Shown one piece after another: positions 24,129-32,500 of a stretch of DNA of 64,000 nt. The position numbers and the translations under genes are program-made. The stretch is from assembly GCA_903838415.1 (NCBI GenBank), contig CAILYI010000195.1, positions 29,238 to 93,237 of the forward strand, given 5' to 3'. This DNA is from an uncultured Anaerolineae bacterium. GTDB lineage: Bacteria > Chloroflexota > Anaerolineae > Anaerolineales > Villigracilaceae. Below the pieces are notes generated by a model that saw only the letters and a program-made list of their open reading frames with translations, searched no databases and was not told the DNA's origin. How positions within the stretch are numbered: position 1 is the first letter of the stretch; the number at the start of each line of letters is the position of its first letter.

Positions 24129-25487
24129 CTATTGCTCGCTTTCCAAAATGCTGACGGTGACGTAGGTGCCTGTGCCCGCGTGCGAATGGATTACGCCGCG
24201 CTGGGCATCGGGCACTTGCAAAGTTGGGTCGCCGAAATGTTTTTCGATCGTGCCCTGTAGCTGCCAGGTGGCAAAGACTCCTTGCATCAAGCCCGTCGCG
24301 CCGACCGGGTGTCCGCAAGCGATCAGGCCGCCAGATGGGTTGACCGGGCAAACCGGCTTTTCCGGCAGGCTAAGCCCGTAATCGATGCCGGGCATAAAAG
24401 TCTTACCGCTGGCAGCAAATGTCCCGCCTTCGCCGTAGCGGCACAGGCCCATATCTTCATAGGTTTGGATTTCGGAAGATGTGTAGGCATCGTGCAGCTC
24501 GACGAAGTCAATTTCTTTGAGCGGGTCGCTGATTTTGGCGTTTTTATAGGCTTCGCGGCTGGCCATGCGTCCAGCGCGAAAAGAATGAACGCCCGGATAG
24601 CGGAAACCGCGTTCCCAGAGTTCCTTGTAATAGGCGCGCGAGTCGTCATCCGTTTCATTGGGCAGGGCGTTGTACTTGTAAAACTCGTCAAAAGATTGGT
24701 GCGGACGGTCGGCCATGCGCATGGCATCCGTGCCGCGCCCAATTCCGGAGACCAGCACGCGCGGCAAGCGGCGTCCGGCTGCTTTTTCCAGTTTGGTCAG
24801 GCCTTCTTCGGAGCAGAAGATTACCGCCGCTGCGCCATCGCTCATCACGCAAATATCGTTGCGAGTCAGCGGCCAGGCCACCATCGGCGATTCGCGCACA
24901 TCCTGGATGGTCAGGCGCTGTCGTTTTTGGGCGTAGGGATTATGGTAGGCGTTGATGTGGTTCTTGACGGAGACATGCGCCAATTGTTCGACGGTCGTGC
25001 CAAATTCGGCCATGTGGCGCGTCACCATCATGGCGTAGTAGCCGGAGTAAAAGCCGCCGACCGGATAATCGAAGGAAACATCCGAAGCCAGGGCGATGAA
25101 TTCATTGCCTTTCCAGGTTTCCACATGACTCATCTGCTCGAAGCCAAAGCTCAGGCAAATATCCATGTAACCGGAGGCAACGGCCTTCCAGCCTTCCTGG
25201 AAGCAGATGCCGCCGGTGGCTCCGCCGCCTTCCACCCGGTGGGATGGTTTCGGGCACAGGCCCAGGTAATCCTGAACCATGATGCCCGCCATCAGTTGAC
25301 GGGTGAAATGATCAGAAAAGTACGAAGCTACACTGCCGTCCACCAATTCAAAAAACTGGGGATGATCGATCCCGATGTCAGCCAGGGCGTAATCGTAAGC
25401 TTCCTTGACCAGACCGGGGAACACTTTGTCGGGGCGGGCTTTGGCAAATTTGCTTACACCGCCCGAAACTACATAAACAGGTCGCAT
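24129..25487 (-). CDS. Thiolase-fold protein, long form, with Gly at the nucleophile position
   Basis: A 452-residue thiolase-superfamily protein, about 60 residues longer than usual because of an insertion in the middle (around TDAMRMADRPHQSFDEFYKY). It keeps the C-terminal catalytic motif ACGHPVGATGLMQG but its nucleophile segment reads VEGGGATGG, with Gly89 where Cys is expected. It therefore has the oxyanion and base side of a thiolase without the acyl-accepting residue. Paired with the zinc-less DUF35 downstream. ATG 25487 has AAAGGAGAAACC upstream. A decarboxylase-like or aldolase-like role is possible; the family is clear but the reaction is unknown. Confidence 0.8.
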   Translation of the reverse strand: MRPVYVVSGGVSKFAKARPDKVFPGLVKEAYDYALADIGIDHPQFFELVDGSVASYFSDHFTRQLMAGIMVQDYLGLCPKPSHRVEGGGATGGICFQEGWKAVASGYMDICLSFGFEQMSHVETWKGNEFIALASDVSFDYPVGGFYSGYYAMMVTRHMAEFGTTVEQLAHVSVKNHINAYHNPYAQKRQRLTIQDVRESPMVAWPLTRNDICVMSDGAAAVIFCSEEGLTKLEKAAGRRLPRVLVSGIGRGTDAMRMADRPHQSFDEFYKYNALPNETDDDSRAYYKELWERGFRYPGVHSFRAGRMASREAYKNAKISDPLKEIDFVELHDAYTSSEIQTYEDMGLCRYGEGGTFAASGKTFMPGIDYGLSLPEKPVCPVNPSGGLIACGHPVGATGLMQGVFATWQLQGTIEKHFGDPTLQVPDAQRGVIHSHAGTGTYVTVSILESEQ

Positions 25488-25510
25488 TGGTTTCTCCTTT
25501 ATTGAATTAC

Positions 25511-26296
25511 TCAGTAGCCCTTGAACGCGGGTTTTCTCTTTTCAAGGAAAGCGTTCATGCCTTCGACGCGATCCTGGGTACCAAAACAGAGTGAAAAACA
25601 GCGCGCCTCGATTTCGAGCGCTGTTCGCAGGTCGGCCTGTGCGCCGTTATTGAGCGCGACTTTGGCCATGTGCAACGCCACCGGCCCTCGGGCGGCGATC
25701 TTCTGATAGATTTTTTCGACGGCGGCATCCAGTTGGTCAGGCGCCACGACCTGGTTGACCAGCCCGATATTCAACGCTTCCTGCGCGGAGATATGGTCGC
25801 CGGTGAAAATCAGTTCCTTGGCTTTGCCCATCCCGACCAAACGCGGCAGGCGCTGAGTCCCGCCGTAGCCGGGGATAATTCCCAGCTTGATTTCGGGCAG
25901 CCCCAAAATGGCGGTATCCGCCGCGATGCGGATGTCGCAGCTCAGGGCCACTTCCGTCCCGCCACCCAGCGCAATCCCGTTAATGCGGGCGATGACCGGC
26001 TTGGGAAAATTTTCAATCTCGGAACAAATCGCCTGTCCCTTGGGAACTTCGCTCAAGGTTTCGATGTAGCCCTGCCCACGCGCCATGATGGAGATGTCGC
26101 CGCCGGAGATGAAGGCTTTCTCGCCCGCGCCGGTCAAAACCACCACCCGGATGCTTTCATCCGTTTCGATGTCTCTCAAAGCCTGTTGAATTTCCAACAT
26201 CGTCTGGAAGCGAATCGCGTTTAGAACCTGCGGCCGGTCAATCGTGATGGTGGCCACGCTGCCCGATTTTTCGAGCCGGATATCTTCGTAACTCAT
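25511..26296 (-). CDS. Enoyl-CoA hydratase/isomerase (crotonase)
   Basis: A 261-residue crotonase. Oxyanion-hole segments GEKAFISGGDIS and INGIALGGGTEVALSCD, and both Glu positions (GGGTE and LGLPEIKLG) are present, so a hydratase is likely. It adds water to enoyl-CoA in beta-oxidation. ATG 26296 was chosen to match the family N-terminus MSYEDIRLEKSG; it lies 10 bases after the 3-hydroxyacyl-CoA dehydrogenase stop. The pair provides two consecutive steps. Confidence 0.9.
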   Translation of the reverse strand: MSYEDIRLEKSGSVATITIDRPQVLNAIRFQTMLEIQQALRDIETDESIRVVVLTGAGEKAFISGGDISIMARGQGYIETLSEVPKGQAICSEIENFPKPVIARINGIALGGGTEVALSCDIRIAADTAILGLPEIKLGIIPGYGGTQRLPRLVGMGKAKELIFTGDHISAQEALNIGLVNQVVAPDQLDAAVEKIYQKIAARGPVALHMAKVALNNGAQADLRTALEIEARCFSLCFGTQDRVEGMNAFLEKRKPAFKGY

Positions 26297-26306
26297 GCCT
26301 GCCTCT

Positions 26307-27197
26307 TTAAAAGATCTTGAACGGCGTCTTGCTGCCGTCGGGCTGGTAATCGTAAAAGCCCTTGCCGTTTTTGCGGCCGAGACGTCCTGCTTCCAGCATC
26401 TTGCGATACATGATGGACAGCCGGTCGCTCTCCAGCCCCGTATACTCATGGATGGCGTCCTGCGCCATTTGGATCACGTCGAAGCCGCCGAAATCCGCCA
26501 GCTCGCAGGGACCCATCGGGTACCCGGCGCCCAGCTTCATGGCCGTGTCAATCTCTTCGGGTGTGGCGACTCCGTCCAACACCATCTGCGCCGCTTCCTG
26601 GTACAGGCGTCCCAGCAGCCGGTTGACGATAAAGCCGGGCAGGTCTTTGCACTTGATCGGCGTCTTACCCAACTGCTGGCAGACGGCCAGAGTCGTTTCC
26701 ACGGTTTCAGCCGAGACGCCCAGCGGCAGGACCACTTCCACCAGTTTCATCACCGCGGCGGGATTGAAGAAATGTGTGCCAATGCACTTATCGGGGCGCT
26801 TTGTCGCCCCGGCGATGGCAGTCACCGGCAGGACGGATGTGTTCGTTGCAAAGATGGTGTGTGCGGGGCAGAACCTGTCCAGGTCGGCAAAAGTTTTTTG
26901 TTTCAGATCCAGCTTCTCCGGGATGGCCTCGATCACAAAATCTGTATCTTTGACGGCGCTTTCCAGATCCGTACTGACGCGCAAACGGGCCAGCGCCGCC
27001 TGTCCATCTTCCGCGGAAATTTTCCCCTTCGCCACCAGGAACTTTTCCACGTTTCCCGTGATTTTTGCCAGCGCCTTGTCCAAAAATTCCTGGCTGACAT
27101 CGTACAGGCTCACGTCAAAGCCACTTGTGGCGGCCATCTGGGCGATGCTGTGTCCCATGGTGCCGGCTCCAAGCACGGCAATACGGTTAATTGACAT
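26307..27197 (-). CDS. 3-hydroxyacyl-CoA (3-hydroxybutyryl-CoA) dehydrogenase
   Basis: A 296-residue single-chain HCDH. The N-terminal NAD-binding loop is LGAGTMGHSIAQ (residues 9-20), the catalytic His region is IGTHFFNPAAVMKLVEVV, and the C-terminal dimer/substrate domain carries PGFIVNRLL and YPMGPCELADFGGFD. The length suits short-chain HbdA-type enzymes. ATG 27197 has AAAGGAGAATGTC just upstream. It is probably the first gene of its transcript, because a terminator (27221-27248) lies immediately ahead. Confidence 0.92.
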   Translation of the reverse strand: MSINRIAVLGAGTMGHSIAQMAATSGFDVSLYDVSQEFLDKALAKITGNVEKFLVAKGKISAEDGQAALARLRVSTDLESAVKDTDFVIEAIPEKLDLKQKTFADLDRFCPAHTIFATNTSVLPVTAIAGATKRPDKCIGTHFFNPAAVMKLVEVVLPLGVSAETVETTLAVCQQLGKTPIKCKDLPGFIVNRLLGRLYQEAAQMVLDGVATPEEIDTAMKLGAGYPMGPCELADFGGFDVIQMAQDAIHEYTGLESDRLSIMYRKMLEAGRLGRKNGKGFYDYQPDGSKTPFKIF

Positions 27198-27220
27198 GAC
27201 ATTCTCCTTTGTCTTGGGAT

Positions 27221-27248
27221 GAGAAAACGCCTCGCAAGCAGCGAGGCG
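27221..27248 (-). terminator. Intrinsic terminator after the CrtD-like flavoprotein gene
   Basis: On the minus strand CGCCTCGC pairs with GCGAGGCG around a five-base loop and is followed by TTTTCTC. It sits 16 bases after the stop of the flavoprotein gene and marks the end of the MerR/CrtC/CrtD-like transcript. Confidence 0.75.
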
Positions 27249-27263
27249 CAGGAAATCAATTAA

Positions 27264-28796
27264 TTAATAAACACCGTAATCCTGACCGGTAATTTCAGAC
27301 GCGCAAATTAGCCCGGCAGCGCAGGCGCAGTCCATCGCCACGCCATAACCCTTGACCGTGTCGCCCGTGAAGAACAACCCTTCGAGATTGGGCGCGCGCA
27401 CTGGCGTCTTGAGCGTGCCCGCCTGGTTGACATCCTTGGCCACGCCTTCCAGCCGCCAGCTGACCGGGAACAGCGCCCATTCGATGCTTTCTTTGAATCC
27501 CGGGTAGCGCCGTTCGAGATACTCAACGATCTGCTCGCAGGCCCAGAACATCAGCTCCTTGTCGCGGGCTTCGTCTTCAGTTACCGGAGCGTAGGCCGTC
27601 AGCAGGTGTTTTCCCTCGGGCGCGCACAGCGGGTCGGTTTGCGATTGAATGTTCCAGCACATGTAAATGTCGTGCGAGAAACGATTTCCCTTGGGGATCA
27701 CGAGCGTGTCCTTCATCCCCAGTTTCCACTGCTCTTGCGGCAGCGCGAGCGATTTCAGACCAAAATACGGCGCGATCGAGCCGTAACTCTTCAACTTTTC
27801 GGTGCGGTTGACATATTCCACCGGAAAAAGCGCCCGGTCGATATAACGGAAGGTTTCCTGGGTAGGGATATTACTGACCACGATCGGGGCCTCGACCTCG
27901 ATCGTGCTCCCGTTGTTCCGGCGGATTTTCACGCCTCGAACTTTGCCCTCCGCAACCAGGATCTCCTGCACCGTTGTTTCGAGCCACAACTCCCCGCTAA
28001 AATGCAGGAAGCGGTCGCGCACCGAATCCATCCACTGCTGGATGCCGCCCACCGCAAACCCCGACGGATACCTCGCCACCCCCGTCTTGAATCGCGGATT
28101 GATGACTTCGCCGAAATAGCGGAAAATATCGCCAACCGAGATTTCATCGGGATCGTTGATGGTGGTGATCAGCGTCCCGACCGCATGCAGCATTTCGTAC
28201 AACACATGCTGACGGTCGATGCCCCGCTCGCGGCACCACTGCGCCAGCGAAACGGATTCAAACCTGCGGAAATCTGCCTCGCCCATCTTCATCGCCGAAA
28301 AATAAAAATCCAAAAACGACGATTCGTTTTCTTCCACGATCGCGTTGATGCGCGGGTCCAGTTTCCCGGCATGAAAATCCAGGTACCAGTCCTCGTCAAT
28401 GTAGGTGGCGTTGACATTTCCCGCAAATCGCACGCCCGCCTGCTCGCCCGACCCGATGATTTGATCGAGGTCGTAAAAATATCCGCGCCCGTTGAGCGAG
28501 ACGCCGTGATAGCCCAAATCCAGCCGGTAGCCGTCAAGCAATCGATTCTGTTGAATTTCGGGGAAGGTGGGGATGGTTTTCGCCAGCCAGCAATACTGCT
28601 GGCCCAGCATGTCGCGATACCAGGTTTCGCCGTGCTCGAGAATTTCGCGTCCACCGAGCGTCTTGGCTCGCCCGCCAACGCGGTTTGACTTTTCAACCAG
28701 CAAGACTTTACGACCCTGATGGGCCAGCAGCGCAGCAACCGTCAATCCGCCCACACCTGCTCCAATTACGATGGCGTCGTAAAGATTGGTTTTCAT
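27264..28796 (-). CDS. Phytoene desaturase/CrtD-like FAD oxidoreductase
   Basis: A 510-residue flavoprotein with the dinucleotide motif AIVIGAGVGGLTVAALLA at the N-terminus, followed by VEKSNRVGGRAKT, and a C-terminal FAD motif GLFFTGDTVKGYGVAMDCA. This is the layout of carotenoid desaturases and related amine-oxidase-like enzymes that desaturate or isomerise hydrophobic substrates. ATG 28796 is favoured by a GGAG eight bases upstream; GTG 28805 overlapping the previous stop is possible. The adjacent CrtC/AttH-like gene mirrors the crtC-crtD pairing of hydroxylated carotenoid synthesis, but no phytoene synthase is nearby, so the substrate may be another isoprenoid or lipid. Confidence 0.8.
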   Translation of the reverse strand: MKTNLYDAIVIGAGVGGLTVAALLAHQGRKVLLVEKSNRVGGRAKTLGGREILEHGETWYRDMLGQQYCWLAKTIPTFPEIQQNRLLDGYRLDLGYHGVSLNGRGYFYDLDQIIGSGEQAGVRFAGNVNATYIDEDWYLDFHAGKLDPRINAIVEENESSFLDFYFSAMKMGEADFRRFESVSLAQWCRERGIDRQHVLYEMLHAVGTLITTINDPDEISVGDIFRYFGEVINPRFKTGVARYPSGFAVGGIQQWMDSVRDRFLHFSGELWLETTVQEILVAEGKVRGVKIRRNNGSTIEVEAPIVVSNIPTQETFRYIDRALFPVEYVNRTEKLKSYGSIAPYFGLKSLALPQEQWKLGMKDTLVIPKGNRFSHDIYMCWNIQSQTDPLCAPEGKHLLTAYAPVTEDEARDKELMFWACEQIVEYLERRYPGFKESIEWALFPVSWRLEGVAKDVNQAGTLKTPVRAPNLEGLFFTGDTVKGYGVAMDCACAAGLICASEITGQDYGVY

Positions 28797-28801
28797 TCGG
28801 G

Positions 28802-29815
28802 TCACTCCAGCAGCATGAATTCGTGCAAAGTCTCGCCTGCAACCTCGTGCTTTTGACCGTCTATTTCGATGCTGGCCTGATAGGTCGCCAGGAACCTGTA
28901 ATAGTGGTAAAAATGCTCGTCGCCGCGGGGCATTCTCAGTGTTTCGACGATTCTTTCGGTGGTCAGCACGCCGTCAACGTGGATGCCTTCTCCGCGACAG
29001 GTCAGGCGCAGCCGCTGTGGAATTTCCCAGCCGAACTGCTCATCCCGGCGGCTTTCTTCAATCGTGACCGTGATCTGGTCGGTGCCGAGTATGATTTCCC
29101 CATCCTTGCCCAAAAGGAACGGCGAAACGATCGGCGAGCCATGCTCTTTGGGGATCACCCAGCCATAGATCAGCGTGAAATTTGGATCGAAAATGCGGCC
29201 CCAGTACCAGCCCCAGAAATGTTCTTCCAGCTCGAAGTCGCCCCAGTTGTGGTCGTGATAGGCCATCCCGCTGACGGGGTGGGGAAGACCTTCCAGCGTC
29301 AGTGTCCCTGATACAGTTCCGCGCGGAACCGGCACCACCCAACCTGTCTGATGGGTGCCGTCAGTCCAGAGCAGGCCGCTGCCAGCCTTCCAGCCGGGCA
29401 GGTCGTTTTTCACCGTCAGATCCAGGCCTAAATTCCCCATATCCATAACCAGGTGGTAGCCCGAGTCAGTTTCTTCGGCCAGCAAATTGCCCATTTGCAC
29501 GCGGCAATGATCTTTTGCCGCCGAATTCTCCTGCCCGGGCCGCACCGCCCACATTTTGACGATCGGCGGCGCCTTGGGTGGATAAATAAACATCTGCATG
29601 GTAGGCACGTGTGGCAGCAGGAACATGTTGTGATAATGGAAGGTCACCACCGCCTTGTAGCCATTGTCGAACGAAAAATCAAAATACCACCACTCCCACT
29701 CGTCGTTCGAGTCTTGGATGTGGGCGCCATCGTCGGCGGGGACGTAATCGTTTGGATGACGATCCCAGCCGCGTTTTCCATCGTAAAGTGAGAGGAAAGC
29801 CTTGTGTTCGCTCAT
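28802..29815 (-). CDS. AttH/CrtC-like lipocalin-fold protein
   Basis: A 337-residue protein with the signature of the AttH/hydroxyneurosporene synthase (CrtC) family, a tandem lipocalin-like barrel: NDEWEWWYFDF near residue 40, NGYKAVVTFHYHN, and GMAYHDHNWGDFELEEHFWG. CrtC proteins hydrate the end double bond of acyclic carotenoids; other members isomerise or bind lipids. There is no signal peptide. It lies between a MerR regulator and a CrtD-like flavoprotein, with 23- and 5-base gaps, so the three form one operon. Start ATG 29815 lacks a strong Shine-Dalgarno sequence, which may mean coupling to the MerR gene. Confidence 0.65.
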   Translation of the reverse strand: MSEHKAFLSLYDGKRGWDRHPNDYVPADDGAHIQDSNDEWEWWYFDFSFDNGYKAVVTFHYHNMFLLPHVPTMQMFIYPPKAPPIVKMWAVRPGQENSAAKDHCRVQMGNLLAEETDSGYHLVMDMGNLGLDLTVKNDLPGWKAGSGLLWTDGTHQTGWVVPVPRGTVSGTLTLEGLPHPVSGMAYHDHNWGDFELEEHFWGWYWGRIFDPNFTLIYGWVIPKEHGSPIVSPFLLGKDGEIILGTDQITVTIEESRRDEQFGWEIPQRLRLTCRGEGIHVDGVLTTERIVETLRMPRGDEHFYHYYRFLATYQASIEIDGQKHEVAGETLHEFMLLE

Positions 29816-29838
29816 GGGCAATGGCCAATTATTACTTT

Positions 29839-30282
29839 CTACTTGTTTGTGGAGGTTTCCTCGCCAATCCAAATCTTGGCGCGGACATCTTCAAGCGCAG
29901 ATTGAACTTCGCTGCGCAGTTTGGTTAATTCTTCCATTTGCTTATCAATTTGGGCGATCTTGCGCTGCATCATTTGGTGCAACTGGATAAACTGCTGCTG
30001 TTCGCCCAATTTATCCGGATGAGCGTCGTAAATACCGAACAGTTCCTTGATTTCGTCTAAAGTGAAAGCTTCTTTGGCCCGAAAAATCAGCTTGAGCCGC
30101 CCGCGCTCTTTGCGGGAATAGCGGCGTTGATTTCCATCGGAACGTTGGGGCGAAATCAAGCCACATTCCTCATAGTAGCGAATGGTGCGGGTGGTTGTGC
30201 CCAGTTCACTTGCCAGTTCGCCGATGGAAAACGAGTCTTTTAGCGGTTTTTTGGGAATATCTATAACTTTATCTAATGTCAT
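29839..30282 (-). CDS. MerR family transcriptional regulator (LiuR-like)
   Basis: A 147-residue MerR protein: DNA-binding winged helix FSIGELASELGTTTRTIRYY, the wing QRRYSRKERGRLKLIFRAK, and a C-terminal coiled coil (MMQRKIAQIDKQMEELTKL). No metal-binding Cys is present. The spacing and the RYSRKERGRLKLI stretch resemble LiuR-type regulators of branched-chain amino acid and fatty acid catabolism. ATG 30282 has AAGGA six bases upstream. Its own promoter overlaps a palindrome, so autoregulation is likely, and it may control the acyl-CoA cluster downstream as well. Confidence 0.82.
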   Translation of the reverse strand: MTLDKVIDIPKKPLKDSFSIGELASELGTTTRTIRYYEECGLISPQRSDGNQRRYSRKERGRLKLIFRAKEAFTLDEIKELFGIYDAHPDKLGEQQQFIQLHQMMQRKIAQIDKQMEELTKLRSEVQSALEDVRAKIWIGEETSTNK

Positions 30283-30309
30283 GGGGTTCCTTGCAGTGTT
30301 CTGACTAAT

Positions 30310-30338
30310 AGAATACATCATGTTAACGTTAAAGTCAA
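30310..30338 (-). promoter_or_regulatory. Promoter and palindromic operator of the MerR operon
   Basis: On the minus strand TTGACT (30338-30333) and TATTCT (30315-30310) are separated by 17 bases. The spacer begins with the palindrome TTAACGTTAA (30332-30323), directly after the -35 box. A MerR-type dimer bound there would cover the promoter. The start codon lies 28 bases beyond the -10 box. Confidence 0.65.
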
Positions 30339-30502
30339 CTATTAAAATGAAGAAATCCGCCGGGAGTTTTTGGCGGATTCTTGAGATTGTTTCGTGAAAT
30401 GGAGCTGGTTTTTGCTTCCCCCGGGCCTGGTTTCGCTGCGATGAAGCGTATTTGGGCTGAAGGGTTGTCACGCTGGAAAGCGGTACCAGCGTAAATGGGA
30501 TT

Positions 30503-31540
30503 TTACGTGACGAGGGCGGTCAGGAGTTGAATCAGGGCGATAAAATCGCGTTGGTCGGCTGTTTCAACCGGAGTGTGGTGATAGCGGATGGGCAGCGACA
30601 GGGCAGCCGTGCGCGCGCCACGGCCCGCATATGGAAGCGGGGTGACGGCTGTGCTGATTCCGCTGACCACTTCATCCTGAACGGGAAGTCCCAATTCACC
30701 CGCAACGCTGCGGAAATGCTGTGCCAGCGCCAGATCCGGCACGAAAGCGGCCATTTTGCCACGAATGGCATCCATCCATTTGATGGCGGGGCCAGCTCCC
30801 AGCACAATTTCGCTTTGCTGTCCACGGGTGTCGGGCGTGTCAAAGGCCAGCGTGCCATCCACGCCCACAATCACATCGGGTTGGCGGATGTTGACAGCTG
30901 GCAGGCCTCCCATCAGCATGGTTTCTTCTTGCACCACAAAGGCCAGGGTTAAATCCACTTTCAAACCGGCGTCCGAAAGGGCGTGAGCCAGGCCAACCAG
31001 CGCGGCGCAACCCAGCCGGTCATCGAGCGCTTTGCCCACCAGACGACCATCAGCCTGGGCGGTCAGTTCGGAGGCCCAGGTCAGTCCATCGCCGATGCGG
31101 ACTCCGAGAGACTCGGCCTGTTTCCGCGAGTTGGCGCCAATATCCAGATAGACACTATCCCAAGCTTGGGACGCGCCTGGGTCGAGATGAGCTGGCAGGC
31201 TGCCAGCCTGAGCCGGGAAGGGACCATTTTGTGTCCAAAGCGTCAACCGGCTGCCGGGCAGGGCGCGCAGACTGATTCCGCCCAACCGCTCCACCAGCAG
31301 GAAGCCTTCGGGGGTGATGCGGCGGACGATCAAACCGACTTCGTCCATGTGTGATACCAGCATCCAATTTGGACCGGGGTTTGGGCGGCGGGCCAGTAGA
31401 TTTCCCAATGGATCACGCTCAAGTTCCCAGCTGGCGGGCAGGGCGGCGGTAATACAATCCGCAACCAGGTTTTCGCGTCCGGGCAATCCGGGAGTGCGCA
31501 CCAGTTCGGCCAAAAATGGGAAGTCAAAATCCGGTCTCAT
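30503..31540 (-). CDS. M42 family metallo-aminopeptidase/hydrolase
   Basis: A 345-residue M42 (glutamyl aminopeptidase/FrvX/SgcX) protein. Two-metal site residues are visible in order: His in SHMDEVGLIV, Asp in GKALDDRLGC, the Glu pair in VVQEETMLMG, Asp in VGVDGT and His in YHHTPVE. The family makes tetrahedral aminopeptidases, but members in sugar operons (FrvX, SgcX) have unknown roles. It is the last gene of the 21-gene nucleoside/riboside cluster and, like SgcX in the E. coli sgc operon, keeps company with a BtpA-family protein, which hints at a sugar-linked amide or peptide substrate. Confidence 0.82.
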   Translation of the reverse strand: MRPDFDFPFLAELVRTPGLPGRENLVADCITAALPASWELERDPLGNLLARRPNPGPNWMLVSHMDEVGLIVRRITPEGFLLVERLGGISLRALPGSRLTLWTQNGPFPAQAGSLPAHLDPGASQAWDSVYLDIGANSRKQAESLGVRIGDGLTWASELTAQADGRLVGKALDDRLGCAALVGLAHALSDAGLKVDLTLAFVVQEETMLMGGLPAVNIRQPDVIVGVDGTLAFDTPDTRGQQSEIVLGAGPAIKWMDAIRGKMAAFVPDLALAQHFRSVAGELGLPVQDEVVSGISTAVTPLPYAGRGARTAALSLPIRYHHTPVETADQRDFIALIQLLTALVT

Positions 31541-31581
31541 AGGAAACTCCTAAAAAACAAAACCTGTGGTTGGATATTTCG

Positions 31582-32490
31582 TCATGCCTGATGGTACCAC
31601 GTCAGGCGATGCGCGGTTTCAGCCTCCACGCCAGCCAGTGGATATAAGGCGCCGAATTGTTGCAAGGCCAGGGAAGCCGAAACGCCGCCGTACCAACCGG
31701 CTTGATGCAAATCCCCGCTCTCAACCAGGCCGACGATGAATCCGCCGCAGTAAGCGTTCCCTGCGCCGGTGACATCAACCGGCGCAGGGCCGGGGTAGAT
31801 GGGAATGCGGTAAATGTGCCCGCTTGAATCAGCCACCAGGCTTCCGGCGGAGCCCATCCGCAGGGCGGCTACCTTGACGCCATGCTCCGACACTAGGGAT
31901 TGGATGATTTTTTCGGGTGCTTGCAGACCGGTCAGGTGGCGCGCTTCGTCCAGGTTGGGGGAGACAGCATCCACCATGGCGGCATAGCGGGAAAATTCTG
32001 CTAGGTTTTCGGCGATGCAAAAGCCATCCCAGGGCTCCCACAGAATCATTCTGCAACCGCGCTGACGGAGCGCGGCCGCCCAGAGCGGCACTTCCTGCGG
32101 GCTGCAGTGCAGGTGAATTCCGGCGGGCGGGTCATAAACTGCCGGCAGTTCGCGTGGATTCAGGCAGATGGCCAGCATTTCAGCAAAACTGGTGCGAAAG
32201 ACTTCATTGCGGGTGCCGTCGGTTTCAAATAACTGCCAGGCGCGCGGCGTTGGCGTGGACCGATAGCATAAACCGCTCAGATCGAAGTGTTCGGCCAGTT
32301 CGGCCAGCTGATCGCCGCCAAAATCGGAGCCGACCGGCGCGGCCAGGCCAACCCGGCTGTGCCAGACGCGCATGCCCATGACCGCATGGACGGCACCGCC
32401 GCCCAGCCTGCCCATGCGCGAGCTGCCATCCGGCAGGATAATGTCGTCGATGATGACGTTGCCAATCGAAAGATAAAATCCGGTTGTCAT
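31582..32490 (-). CDS. PfkB family kinase-like protein with Asn at the catalytic base
   Basis: A 302-residue ribokinase-fold protein: SIGNVIIDDIILPDG at the start, LGGGAVHAVMGM, and the C-terminal anion-hole motif PVDVTGAGNAYCGGF. In active PfkB kinases that motif ends GAGD and the Asp is the catalytic base; here it is Asn245. The same change occurs in the paralogue at 35454-36389. The N-terminal 'DEI/DDI..PDG' pattern resembles the Mak32-like branch as I remember it. It may be a slow kinase, a binding protein or an enzyme with another base. ATG 32490 lies 10 bases after the nucleoside hydrolase stop; longer starts would overlap that gene. Confidence 0.78.
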   Translation of the reverse strand: MTTGFYLSIGNVIIDDIILPDGSSRMGRLGGGAVHAVMGMRVWHSRVGLAAPVGSDFGGDQLAELAEHFDLSGLCYRSTPTPRAWQLFETDGTRNEVFRTSFAEMLAICLNPRELPAVYDPPAGIHLHCSPQEVPLWAAALRQRGCRMILWEPWDGFCIAENLAEFSRYAAMVDAVSPNLDEARHLTGLQAPEKIIQSLVSEHGVKVAALRMGSAGSLVADSSGHIYRIPIYPGPAPVDVTGAGNAYCGGFIVGLVESGDLHQAGWYGGVSASLALQQFGALYPLAGVEAETAHRLTWYHQA

Positions 32491-32500
32491 GGTGAGTGTT

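Noticed and set aside
27606..28688. Plus-strand open frame (360 codons) opposite the flavoprotein gene
   Set aside because: Antisense to a gene with two clear FAD motifs; no domain of its own.
27264..29815. A true carotenoid biosynthesis locus
   Set aside because: No phytoene synthase, cyclase or isoprenoid synthase gene lies in the window; two CrtC/CrtD-like proteins alone are not enough.
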